Positions 54,301 to 64,000 of a DNA stretch of 64,000 nt are shown piece after piece; the stretch's first letter is position 1, and every line of letters starts with the position of its first letter. The DNA is from Pseudomicrostroma phylloplanum. Its lineage: Eukaryota > Basidiomycota > Exobasidiomycetes > Microstromatales. The notes under the pieces are model-generated. The model had not been told where the DNA came from. It saw only the letters and a list, made by a program, of their open reading frames with translations, and did not search any database. The stretch is taken from assembly GCA_039545275.1 (NCBI GenBank), contig BCHS01000001.1, positions 1,070,853 through 1,134,852 on the forward strand, in the 5' to 3' direction. The translations under genes were made by a program, and so were the position numbers.

Positions 54301-54969
54301 AAGATTCCCGTCAGTGGTATCAACATCGGTCCCGTGTACAAGAAGGACGTCATGAGGGCCTCGACGATCCTGGACAAGGCCAAGGAGCTGGCTTGTATCC
54401 TTTGCTTCGACGTGGCGGTTGACAAGGAGGCGGAGCGGTTAGCAGAGGAGATGGGTGTGCGCCTCTTCAAGGCAGACATCATCTACCACCTCTTCGACGC
54501 CTTTACAGCCTATCACGCCGAGGTCATGGAGCAGAAGAAGAAGGCAGCCGCACCCACGGCCGTCTGGCCCTGTCGACTCAAGATCCTCGCCTGCTTCGCC
54601 AGGAGAGACCCCATCATCATCGGTGCTGAGCTCATGGACAATGTCGACCTGCGAATCGGCACACCTCTGTGCGCAATCAAGAACAAGGAGGTGGTGTACA
54701 TCGGCAAAGTGACCTCGCTCGAGGTGAACCACAAGTCCATGCAGGTCGTCTCGAAGAAGGAAGCCGGAGCGGGCGTGGCCGTCAAGATTGAATGTGCCGT
54801 GTATGAAACGCCCAAGATGTACGGAAGGCACTTTGATGAAAAGGATGAGCTGTACTCGATGATCTCGAGGAGCTCCATCGATACTCTCAAGGAGCACTTC
54901 TGGCCACAGGTCTCGCTGGAGCAGAAGAAGCTCATCAAGCAGATGAAGCCGATGTTCAACATTCCCTGA
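51362..54969 (+). CDS. FUN12: Translation initiation factor eIF5B (~1,174 aa)
   Basis: Exons 51362-51405 and 51489-54969; the 83-nt intron splits a Trp codon after the opening [14 protein letters not shown]. Residues 16-575 are the charged, Lys/Glu/Ala-rich N-terminal extension typical of eukaryotic eIF5B. The GTPase domain starts near 580: GHVDTGKT (G1, about 588), [21 protein letters not shown] (G3) and NKVDRLYGW (G4). Domains II, III and IV follow, with the C-terminal [20 protein letters not shown] helix that contacts eIF1A. The protein is a GTPase that joins ribosomal subunits at the end of initiation. Nothing is missing. An early short exon is common in this gene in fungi. Divergent from the DUF2433 gene. 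Confidence 0.97.
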
Positions 54970-55374
54970 GCGAGCGGGCGGGTGAAGCAGTGCGGACAGG
55001 CGAATGCCTCCTCGAATTTTGGTCAGCATCGAGCACTGATGCGAGGAGAGATGAGACGCAGGGAGGATGTCGTTTGCCTGCAGCACACCTTTGTATCATT
55101 CGAATCTCATCATGGAAGTATAGATTGTGTCTATGTGCATTGCGAGCGGAGTGATGGTGCTTCCATTGAGCAACGACCTAAACGCGTCCTCTGCTAGGTC
55201 TTCCTCGTGGGTGCTTTCTGTCGCTGCAGGCTAGTCGCCGCTATCACATCTGCAGATCCACACATTCCTCAAGACTCTATGTGCAAGAAGTGAATTTCGT
55301 TGCAAAGTTTTGATCGAGGCTGCGCCTGCCTCTCACCCTCATCTTCATTCTCAATCTTTCATCTACATCTACAT
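54970..55374. other. Convergent 3' intergenic region, eIF5B / CCT3
   Basis: 405 bp between stop codons. A short TCTACA repeat lies at about 55361-55382, overlapping the end of CCT3. No gene seen. Confidence 0.5.
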
Positions 55375-57379
55375 CTACATCTCAGGCATCATGCCTCCTC
55401 CCTCTCCACCATCTCCACCATCCATGTTCTGCACTCCAGGTCCACCACCACCGCCAGGCTCCCTCCTTCTCCTAGCAGAGACGACATCGTCGACCCTCAA
55501 TAGCAAGCTAGCGCTCTCAATCGCCGTCTTGAGCGTCTGCATCTTCACCGCCGCGCTCTCGTACAGGCCGTACTCGTCCATGTCGACGATCCCACCCTTT
55601 TCGCCGTCCACACCCCAAGAGTGCTCGCCATTGGCGTGCTTGGCTCGCAGTTGTGTGAGGACCTTGATGGCGGAGGAGGTTCCGCAGTTCTGGATCAGTG
55701 TCCGCGGGATGACCTCCATGGCCTCGGCGACGGCCTTGACAGCTCCGACCTCGATGCCCTCCATTTCCTTGGCCAAATTGGTCAGGGCGACGGAAATGGC
55801 CATCTCCGTTGCACCTCCTCCAGGAGCCAGAAGAGGGTTGAAGACGACATTCCTTGCTACTGACATGGCGTCTGCTAGGTTCCGGTCAATCTCGTGCAGG
55901 ATGTCCTTGGAGGGTCCTCGGAGCAGAATCGTGCAGGCCTTGGGCTCCTTGCACTTCTCGAGGAAGGTGAAGTACTCGTCTCCGAGCTTCTCGATGTGGA
56001 AGAGACCGCACTTGGTTCCAATGTCCGCATCACGCAAGTCATCGACCCTGTTGATGATCGTAGCTCCAGTGGCTCGAGCGATTCTGTTGTTGTCTGTCTT
56101 CCTCACGCGACGAATGGCAGTGATGTTCTGCTTCATGAGGAAATGCTGCGCAAGATCTGCGAATTGCAAAGCAAGAAGAGGTGTAGGGTCAGCGAAAGCG
56201 CTCTCTCAGCCTTCCTTCCTTCCGAGATCTCGTCCTGCTCACCTGAAACACCCTTCTCTGTGAACACCAGATCCGGCTTGAACTCAATAATCTTGTCACA
56301 GATCAGCTTGATCTGCTCCTCTTCAATCTCCAATATCCTATTCCAGTCCGTCTCATTTGTGATCTCAATGTTCGTCTGCGACTCTCCCTTCTTGTACTCG
56401 AGCGGGCAGTCTAGCAGGAGGATACGCGGGTTCTCGATCCTCCTTCGCATCTTGGGGTGAGTCACGTCCTTGTTGAGCATGACTCCGTCCAAGACAGTCG
56501 AGGACTCGATTTCACCACCTGGAATCTTCTCTACTCGGGCATACCGCTTCAGGTCCACTGTCCTGGCGCCCGGACCACTGCTTCCGCTGCCACCTGACTG
56601 AGCATCAATCGTAGCCACCGTTCGCACTGCTTTGAGAGCGAGAGAGCACATGAGGTCGCTCCATCGAGACACGAATTTTGTCCCAATCGAAGTCTTGATC
56701 AGAGCCAGCATCTCCTTCTCGTCTTCCACATTGACTGGCTTCGAGATGGACTCGATGACCGAAAGACCCTCTGCGAGGGCCTTCTTGAATGCAGAGATGA
56801 TGACGACTGGGTGGATGCCTCGTTCCAGGCAGGGAAGAGATTGAGCCAAAATTTCACCAGCTGTGAAACAAACAAAAGAAGGCAGCAGGCCGCGTCAAAC
56901 GAGTGAGCTATTGCCTATGCTACTACGAGCCTAAGACGCCTTTGGCACTCACCAAGGATGATGACGCTAGTGGTACCATCTCCGACCTCCTCGTCCTGTG
57001 TCCTGCTCAGCTCGATCATGCTCTTCGCTGCCGGGTGAGCTACCTCGATCTCTCTCAGGATTGCATTTCCATCGTTTGTGAGCAGAATACCTCCCATAGG
57101 GTCCAAGATCATCTTCAGCATTGCCTTTGGCCCCAGGCAGGTACGGATCACATCTGAGACGGTCTGTGAAGGGGCAGAGGCACATTCAAGTGTCGTCAGT
57201 AGCTGTAGCGTTTGGAGAAGACCATGCCATCCTGCAGATCGCTGGTCATCGTGACCTCGCTAACGCGGCCTGCCAGGCTAACGCACCTTGGCAGCTGAGA
57301 TGTTGCTCAACTGAGCCTTCCTTCCCGATTGCCTCTCCGGCGCAGAGTTCATGACAAAGACGGGCTGTTGGCCTGCCAT
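55375..57379 (-). CDS. CCT3: Chaperonin CCT/TRiC subunit gamma (~567 aa)
   Basis: Exons 57379-57287, 57163-56953, 56860-56243 and 56156-55375; introns 123, 92 and 86 nt. It opens MAGQQPVFVMN, then shows TVSDVIRTCLGPKAMLKM, LTNDGNAILREI, the ATPase motif GDGTTS, AGEILAQSLPCLERGIHP, FTEKGVSDLAQHF across the last junction, RRVRKTDNNRIARA and APGGGATEM. This set is specific to the gamma subunit. CCT is the cytosolic ring complex that folds actin, tubulin and other proteins. The C-terminus extends about 25 residues beyond yeast with a Gly/Met/Pro-rich tail, as often seen inside the ring. The first donor is GTGCGT, the weakest in this window. The upstream catalase gene lies 377 bp away on the same strand. 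Confidence 0.97.
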
Positions 57380-57756
57380 GATGGAAGCCGTGTAGTAGGT
57401 GGTGGGAAGGAGAGAGGGGGAGGGGAAGAGGTGAAGCCGACGAATATGTTCAATTCGAAGGCGCTTTGGTGATGGTCTGCAAGGCGTAGGCGTAGGCCAG
57501 GCGCAGGCGGAGGCTCATTCAGGCCCAGGAAGAATCGGAGCGAAGGAAAGGCAGGAAGACGCTGCGCGCGGACTCCAACACACACGCACACGCCACGCAC
57601 CACGCCTGGGGGGACGCAAGGTAATTCACGCTACTATGTATTGACAATGGGGGAAAGAGACTCGTATGGCCACTGGGCAAGCTTCATGGGATCAACTTAA
57701 ACAGAATGGAGAGACGGCGGTACCCTCGATGTATTGAGGTCCAGCTCGAGGGCCTT
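57380..57756. other. Intergenic, catalase 3' end to CCT3 start
   Basis: 377 bp between two minus-strand genes; presumed catalase terminator and CCT3 promoter. Nothing else seen. Confidence 0.5.
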
Positions 57757-59426
57757 CTACTCGCGGCTTGGCAGATCACTGATGCCCAACTTCGCAGCCA
57801 GGCGATCAGCAATGTCCTCGTGCACCATCCTAAAGATTCGCAGCTGCCTCTTGACAATCTCTTCATTTGAGACAGCTCCCAGCGCTCCAGCAACATTGTT
57901 GATAAACCTGTCCTTGGCAGCCTTGTTGAAGACTCGCATCCACAAGTTTCTTGGCTGCTCCGTGTCCAAGACGGGATCAAAGGTGGTCAGGAAGTTGTTG
58001 ATCTCAGCAGCATCGAGCTGTTGCTGCTCGTCTGTCAGGACGGTGGCTGCCTTGACACTGTTGTACTGGATGGGTCGAAGCGTCGAGGGGTAGTTGGGAC
58101 GATTGCCCTGGTTGCCATTGACGGTCATGAAGCCATCCCTCTGGAAGTTGGCACCAGGGTTGATGGGAGCATTGACTGGGATTTGAGAGTTGTTGACTCC
58201 CAATCGGTATCGCTGCGCATCGGTGTATGCAAACAGACGACTCTGCAAGACCGGGTCAGCCGAAGGCTCGATGCCAGGCACGAGGTGCGAGGGAGCGAAT
58301 GCGAGCTGTTCGATCTCGGCAAAGTAATTGAGAGGATTCTTGTCAAGGACAAGCTTGCCAATCGTTCGTCGAGGGTACTGACCGAGGGGCCAGACCTTGG
58401 TGACATCAAAGACGGAGTGCTCGAAGTTGGCGGCCTGTCGCTCGGTCATCGTCTGAACTGAGACTGTCCAGGTGGTGGGCGTGCCATCCTCGATACGTCT
58501 GAAGAGTTCCTGCGTCAGCACATCTGGATTGGTACCAGCGAGGTCATCCGCTTCCTCCTGGGTGTAGTGCTTGACGCCCTGGTCGGAGATGACGTGGATC
58601 TTGACATAGTGCCACTTGCCTGCGGCATTGACAAATTTGAAGGTATGACCACTGTAGCCATTCTGCATAGCCAGGGAGCGAGGGATACCGCGATCGCCCA
58701 TCATGATCATCATCTGGTGGACACTCTCTGGATTGGAGGAGAAGTAGTCCCATACGTTCAAAGGGGAACGCAAGTGCGTCTGGGGATCTCGCCTCGCAGC
58801 ATGGTTGAAGTTGGGGAACTGATCAAGTGGGACAGAAAGCAGACGTCAGCAATCGACTCGTACATGCGCAGAAGGAGCACCACTCAACTCACCTTGGCCG
58901 GATCTCGCAGGGAGAATATGGGCGAGGAGTTGAAGACCCAGTCCAGGACGCCTTGAGAAGTGCGGATCTTGATGGCAAAGCCTCGAAGGTCTCTGACAGT
59001 GTCCGCGGAGCCTGACTCTCCGACGTTGGTAGAGAATCGTACCGTCACTGGGGACTTGGTGCCCTCCTTTAGGAAGTCGGCACAGCAGAGCGATGAGATA
59101 TCTCCAGTGCTCTCGAAGTAGCCATGAGCCCCTGCCCCCTTGGCGTGTACGACTCGCTCAGGGATCCTCTCGCGATTGAAATGCGAAAGAGATTCGATGA
59201 GATGGAAATCCTGGAGGAGAAGGCGGCCGCCAACGGGATTGTTGCCATCTCGAAGCTGTTGAGTGCTATAAGGCTCGGAGTGAGGAGCGCCGTTAGTAGT
59301 GACGTACTGAATATGAAGCGCGGAGGTCGAGTCAGCAACGCCATAGATGGGATGTACTGCCCAGCAAGGGCTCACCTGAACTTCCTCAACCTCGCCTGCG
59401 GTACTGAGGCCCTCGGCTGACGACAT
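57757..59426 (-). CDS. Catalase (small-subunit haem type, ~508 aa)
   Basis: Exons 59426-59376, 59306-58893 and 58818-57757. The 69-nt first intron has no in-frame stop, so an unspliced reading would add 23 residues; splicing gives [11 protein letters not shown], the usual start of the fold. Active-site landmarks are [15 protein letters not shown] with His71, [29 protein letters not shown], and the haem-ligand Tyr in [14 protein letters not shown]. Catalase turns hydrogen peroxide into water and oxygen. The Asn pair common at the distal site (NN) reads NS here. The C-terminus (SRE) is not a clear peroxisome signal, so cytosolic location is possible. A palindromic TATA-like site lies about 110 bp upstream. 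Divergent from the DUF3602 gene. Confidence 0.96.
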
Positions 59427-60385
59427 TGTGAGGGTGTTGTTGTTCTGGTTGGGGGATCAACGCGAAGTTATGCTGAGGTAGATGTGTAGCTCTACCGGGG
59501 GGTTCGGGACTCGATCAGAGCTTCAGCAGCAGAGGAGCTTATAAGCTTTGCAGCTCAGTGGCACCAAAGACGGAGACGGACGTACAAGACGCGCCATGCT
59601 TGGTATTGCGGTGCTAGGTACCACTCATCCACATCCATCAATTCGGGCCGACGGAGCGCGCCATCCCGGACGCGATGGACCGTCTACTGTTAGCACAGCA
59701 GAGTGTCGTGCTTTGTCTGCATTGCAAAGGAATGCAAATCACATTGCTGTGAACCCTGTGCGCTTGCAACCCCCAAACGGAACACCGATGCCAGGGCGGC
59801 TCAGTGCGTCAGTTCGTCATATGGGTCGATATTACCATTGTTGCCCTGACGGGGGACCGAAGTAGGGTCCGAGTAGTGCGCCCACGAGGCAGCGGCATGG
59901 ACCCTTGGCTGGTCCTTGCTGCCTCTGCTTGTGGGATCTAAGGATCTCCCCCTCTGCCAACGCCGCACGCTCCGTCGTCTCGCGCCTGATGGTCGGGAGC
60001 GTCAGAGGCGGGCGGAGTGTGTGAGGGTGGACGAGGGTAGACAGGTGCCAGGGCGTGTGATAGGCGTGGCGATCGATGGGTGTTTTGAGACTCCTCTTGC
60101 ATCGCCGCCCGCTTGTGTCCCCCTTGTGCTGCAGCTGCTGCCCTGCTCTTGCTCTGCCTCCCTGCCCGCCCGCCCGAATGGCTGGCTATCTCTGCCATTC
60201 GCCTTGCCTCCACTGTACCGGTCCTGAGCCCTTCCGTCACTCCGCTTGCGTGCGCGGTGCCTCGCCTACGTGATGCTAATCTCGACAATGGCCCCATAGA
60301 TCTTGGCATTCAGACGCCTTCCTCTTCCTCCCACTAGTCCTAATCTCTTCCTCCCCCCGCATCCACATTCGATATCACATCAACC
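59427..60385. other. 959-bp divergent promoter region, catalase / DUF3602
   Basis: No ORF with recognisable content. It holds the palindromic TATA-like site at 59536-59547 and a C-rich leader for the DUF3602 gene. Its length suggests regulated expression, which is inference. Confidence 0.5.
59536..59547. promoter_or_regulatory. Palindromic TATA-like element upstream of catalase
   Basis: AGCTTATAAGCT, a 12-bp perfect palindrome about 110 bp upstream of the catalase start. It shares the 10-bp core GCTTATAAGC with the element upstream of GDH2. Confidence 0.35.
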
Positions 60386-61429
60386 ATGAGCGAGCACCAC
60401 GAACGAGGCCGAGACGCCGTCAAAGTACCCACTGGCAGGGGAGGAGCTGGTAACGTGAGTGCCGATAGTTGGAGCAGGACCACGGAACTGGGCCAGGATC
60501 ACCCGAAGCAGGGAGGCGCGGGACCGGGACGATAGCGATGTCAACAGAAGCCGAGAGGACGAGAAAGTGGCTGTGAAACATCGCCATCTATGCAGTACTG
60601 CGATCATCGTTCCAGCCGCACAAGCACCGGAGGGGTAGATGGGGCCACGTCGGGGGGTCGCGTGATCGCCTTGCTCTGCATCTACTACCTCCATGGTCAG
60701 GTGACATCACTTCGCCAGCTTGCCTCATATTATCCAGACCAGAGTCGGAAGATATGGCGAGACGATGCGCTGTATAAGAGCATTTGACCCACTGACAGCA
60801 TTCCTCTGTTCTGTCACCCACCTCACAGATGGTTAGGTCTCCTTCTCGAGGCCGACCAGCCCCAGAGGCAGGAGAGGTGGCCGCCCAGAAGGCCTACGCT
60901 GAGAAGCATCACACCCTCTTGTCTGGACGAGGAGGCGCTGGCAACCAGCGAAGCCCGAGCAAAGATCCCACGGACCGAGCTCGAGCCAGGGAAGCCGAGA
61001 AGCAAGAGAGGGAACTTCGAGCAGCTGCTATCCAGCATGACGAACACAACCCCCACGCGACCGGTCGTGGTGGTGCCGGCAATATCGCCAGGGAGCATTC
61101 TGCCGATGGTCGAGGACGAGAGACTGGTGGAGTAGGAGCTGTGAGTTTGGACAAGATGCCAATGGGGCAGGGGACTGTCCCATAGCTGTTCTAACGCTGC
61201 ATACTGCCTCTCCTACCTTCGGTCCCCACAGGCGATTCGCACCCTTTCCCGCTCACGCTCTCGTGACGCTCGCAACTCGCCAAGGCATAGTGATGCTACT
61301 GCAGAGCCCAGTCTGGCCTCTGTCGATGAAACAGCTAGCTCCCACTCTGGCGGTACCACGCAGACCGATCACAAGCAGGGCGTGTTTGGCAAGATTGCCT
61401 CGCACTTACCCGGTAACCACTCGAAGTGA
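60386..61429 (+). CDS. DUF3602 (Par32-like) protein with GRGGAGN repeats, ~192 aa
   Basis: Exons 60386-60454, 60829-61140 and 61232-61429. The heptad GRGGAGN occurs three times, at residues 17-23, 56-62 and 102-108, which defines DUF3602. The rest is small, polar, Ser/Arg/Glu-rich and probably disordered; the end is GVFGKIASHLPGNHSK. Yeast Par32/Amu1 belongs to this family and links TORC1 nitrogen signalling to ammonium transporters; whether this protein does so is inference. The first intron is 374 nt, far above the other 34 in the window, but its GTGAGT donor, a CTGAC branch-like site and CACAG acceptor are normal and the second repeat block is in frame. The upstream catalase is divergent; ICE2 follows on the same strand. 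Confidence 0.85.
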
Positions 61430-61963
61430 TATCCCGACATAGAAGAGGATTTATGTTCTCGATACAAGAGTGGCTCGCCCTTCTCTTGCACACCGCAAGC
61501 AAGTCTCCCCATGAAGTATGGTGCCTCTGGGCACGCGACCACTGTTTTGAGTTTCGAGTATCCATTATTGTTTTTGCGAAGAGGGCACGGCAGGGGTTGA
61601 AGCTAGTATCAATATCTGTCGAGTGCCCTATGATACCTCCTTCAATTTCATTTTTATAGTGGAGGCCTAGTGACCCATTGTGCGTATGAGAGGCGTCTGA
61701 GCTGCCTGTCTCCTTCCCATCGCGCCTCGCCCACTCCCGCACAAACGCGGAGATCAGTCCGGTCCGAGTGCACCGCTCGCGCCTGAGTCTTCGCCCCAGT
61801 CTCATCCGCACTACGTCCATATTCTTACTTTACCTGCCTCCTCAGAGCTTTGACTTTGTCGTCGACCTGAAGCGAAAGACCTTGACTCCGTCACCGGACC
61901 ATCTCGCTGCTCTCGGCACTTGGAGACTGAGAGGCTCGCCGAGTCCTCTGTCGCGTCACGGGG
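61430..61963. other. Intergenic, DUF3602 to ICE2
   Basis: 534 bp between two plus-strand genes. Short ORFs only, with no recognised domain. Confidence 0.5.
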
Positions 61964-64000
61964 ATGGCCATCACTCTCGATCCGTCCAAGCCCCCATTGG
62001 CGACAATCGGACGAGCCCTGACACTGGTCCAGGTCATCTTCTATCTGCCCTTGACGCTCGACGTCGGTGGTCCAGACGCCTTTCTTGCCCTCTCTGCCTC
62101 TCTAGCATCCTACTACTGGTGTCTCTCTTCTCTGCGTCTGCTCACAAGAAAGACCCGCCTGCAATGGATCGGCACGCTGTTCGCCTCCTTCCAATTCTTA
62201 GTCGTACCGAGTTGCCTGGCGATCTGTTGGGCAGTGTACTGCCCGCCCGAGAAGAATTACTTCTTTGTTAGATGGGCACGATCCGCCTCGGGTGGAGGGG
62301 GTTTGCTAGCCAACCATGGAACTGCCACCGGCGAAGGACTGTTGCGGAGTCATGATGCCAGTGTGGGAGGGTACCATCCCGCAACGCCTCCCCACCTGGC
62401 CGCCATCATGCAAGCGATCACGCCGATCTTGAAGAGTCGCAATACCCATCCTTATCTCGAGGGTCTGTTCGATTTCACTAGCGCATCTATCCTCTACCTG
62501 GCTCGCAAGGTTCCAGCGTGGTGGGGCACCCTACTCCGAGTGTCAAGCCCCGTCTTCAGCCTTTTGGAAGGATCTGCAACGCTCCTAGTCATTCAGGTCC
62601 TGGGCACAGGCTGTCGTTATATCATTGCGACCTCTCTCGCTACTCCGGCTTCGTCTTTGGCGGACACCGATGACTCTCCACTGAAGGAAGGTGGTAATGG
62701 CTCCGCTGGGTCGAAAGCCGCTCGCCCAACTTCGCGCTATAGGCCGCTCTCCTTCTTGGCTTCCATTGGCATCCGTGGCGCCGAAGCATGGCAACTCTTC
62801 TTCCTGCTGGCCTCTGCCATCATCTACGTCATCTCGGGTTGGTCCTTGTACCTCTCCTTCGAAGGTGTCGCTGCTCGAGGAGGCGGTGCTAGTCTCATGA
62901 TGGGCGTCAGCGTAGCCAGTGTAGCCTGGCTGACTGCCATTGCGTTCGGGCTTGGGAAGGGCAATGTCATCGAGACTTCCCTGATCGTGAGTGACAGCTT
63001 TTAGCAGCAATTTGCTCCGCATATCTTCTCAACTGACACCTTGACCTCTTGTCCGTCGCGCTGCCTTCCGCTCATTAGGCTGCATACACGGCTTGGAACA
63101 TCTTTGCGCTCTCTTCGTCCCCCTCGCCATCCTTTCTCTCGGATCCCATTGCACTGGTCCGATCTTTCAAGGGCCAAGTCGCATCGTCCTCGAGTTCCTT
63201 CCCCTTTGATCACCTTCTCTTCCTTTCACCAGAACGACTTGCGAATCTACCTGGCTATCTCCCTGTGAAGCACTACCTGGAGAACAGCGAAGTCGTCGCC
63301 GACTCCCTGACCCTGATTCGGGTGACTTTCGGTCAAAGTCTGACCTTTCTGGGCGCGCTGGCGAGTGCTCTTCCTGCCAGTGTCGTTGTCAGCTTGGTGT
63401 ATCGATTGAGTGAGTGGCGCGTTGGACGACTCGAGCATATGTAGGTTGTCGCCTGACTGACTGGATCCCTTTCTCCTGTCTGCCTCACAGTGGTTCTCTA
63501 TGCCGCTTCGCGTATTCTGCCATTCCTGTGCGGTCCATCGGCAAGGAGAAGCAGGCAAGAGCAATGGCCACCTAGAAATCATCGCCAGCATCATCGCAGC
63601 TCAAGGAGGAGCTCTCCTAGCAGCAGGCATAGCGACTCTTCTTCTTCTTCGTCGTCATCGGGCTCCTCCACTACCACCTTCTCCTCATCCTCCAGCGGCG
63701 GCGGCAGTGTGAGCAGCAGTGCGGAGAGCGACTTTGAGCAGGAGAATGGTGGTGTGGAGACGGAGCGCAAGGAGAAGAAGACCAGGCGGCGCTCAGCTGG
63801 GGAGAATGGTTCGAGGCGGTCATCGGCAGGGAATAGTCGGAGGAGCACTTCCAAGCCTAGTACAGAGGCAGAAGCAGAACCAGTGAGTACATGTTCTTCC
63901 TTCATTGCAGTGTTGCAAGGCTTTTATGATGCTGACAAAGTCTGTATTGTCCTCGGTCACAGTTCGGCTCCTTCATCAGCGTCATCATTTCGTATGCTCG
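61964..64000 (+). CDS. ICE2: ICE2 family ER membrane protein (5' part; runs off the window)
   Basis: Exons seen are 61964-62986, 63079-63409, 63491-63882 and 63963-end; introns 92, 81 and 80 nt. The protein has repeated hydrophobic segments: RALTLVQVIFYLPLTL, WIGTLFASFQFLVVPSCLAI, SLLEGSATLLVIQVLGTG, LFFLLASAIIYVISGWSLYL and VSVASVAWLTAIAFGLG. The order and the PLTLD, VLGTGCRY and SAIIYV blocks fit ICE2, a polytopic ER protein that keeps cortical ER shape and, in yeast, channels lipid from droplets to membranes. After the third junction (YRL-MVLYAASRILPFL) there is a long Ser/Arg insert before the next hydrophobic part. The 3' end is outside the window. Assignment is from overall pattern, not from a single motif. 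Confidence 0.8.

Noticed and set aside
63883..63910. Alternative 28-nt intron in ICE2 using the CAG at 63908-63910
   Set aside because: Too short for a spliceosomal intron; the acceptor at 63961-63962 gives an 80-nt intron and a hydrophobic reading.
1..64000. Search for transposons, CRISPR arrays, rRNA, viral genes and secondary-metabolite clusters
   Set aside because: No transposase, reverse transcriptase, long terminal repeats, spaced direct repeats, viral proteins or PKS/NRPS-type genes were visible.
13688..64000. Idea that AYR1-like, START, seipin and ICE2 form a lipid-droplet gene cluster
   Set aside because: They are spread over 50 kb among unrelated housekeeping genes; co-occurrence is likely chance.

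Overview
The window is nuclear DNA of a filamentous or yeast-like fungus, most likely a basidiomycete. I would guess Ustilaginomycotina (smut relatives), but the sequence alone does not prove that rank. The evidence is the gene set (Zn2Cys6 activator, Pil1-type eisosome protein, DUF3602, DUF2433, ICE2, NAD-GDH), compact spacing, and short spliceosomal introns. I placed 35 introns by joining conserved protein blocks: 34 are 69-143 nt, one is 374 nt, and 25 begin GTGAGT. Coding regions are rich in Gln, Ser, Ala and acidic low-complexity runs. I see no transposon, tRNA, rRNA, CRISPR, prophage or plasmid-like feature. Two single N bases (6625 and 50237) mark assembly ambiguities inside genes.

Layout, left to right (strand in brackets): NAD-glutamate dehydrogenase GDH2 (-); Zn2Cys6 regulator (+); unknown helical protein (-) head-to-head with a SNAPC1-like protein (+); AYR1-like short-chain dehydrogenase (-) head-to-head with the histone chaperone NASP (+); Gln-rich SSXT/SS18-like protein (+); mitochondrial DNAJC28/DUF1992 protein (-) head-to-head with a START lipid-transfer protein (+); CDC123 (-) head-to-head with an eEF2-lysine methyltransferase (+); a beta-grasp plus degenerate bromodomain protein (+); FYV7-like rRNA-processing protein (-) head-to-head with seipin (+); casein kinase 2 beta (-) head-to-head with mitochondrial ribosomal protein mL43 (+); hotdog thioesterase (-); Pil1-like eisosome protein (-) head-to-head with a single-pass membrane protein (+); DUF2433 protein (-) head-to-head with eIF5B (+); CCT gamma chaperonin (-); catalase (-) head-to-head with a DUF3602 protein (+); and ICE2 (+), cut by the right edge.

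This is mainly a housekeeping region: translation and ribosome biogenesis (eIF5B, CDC123, EFM3, FYV7, mL43), chromatin and transcription (NASP, SSXT, SNAPC1-like, bromodomain-like, Zn2Cys6), lipid/ER/membrane biology (seipin, ICE2, AYR1-like, START, Pil1, thioesterase), proteostasis (CCT3) and metabolism/stress (GDH2, catalase). Ten of the 24 neighbouring gene pairs are divergent, so many genes share short promoters. I found no obvious self-contained new system. The best candidates for undescribed biology are the beta-grasp/degenerate bromodomain protein (31037-34302), the unknown protein facing the SNAPC1-like gene (9327-11543), and the DUF2433 protein with an RGG tail (48137-50851).
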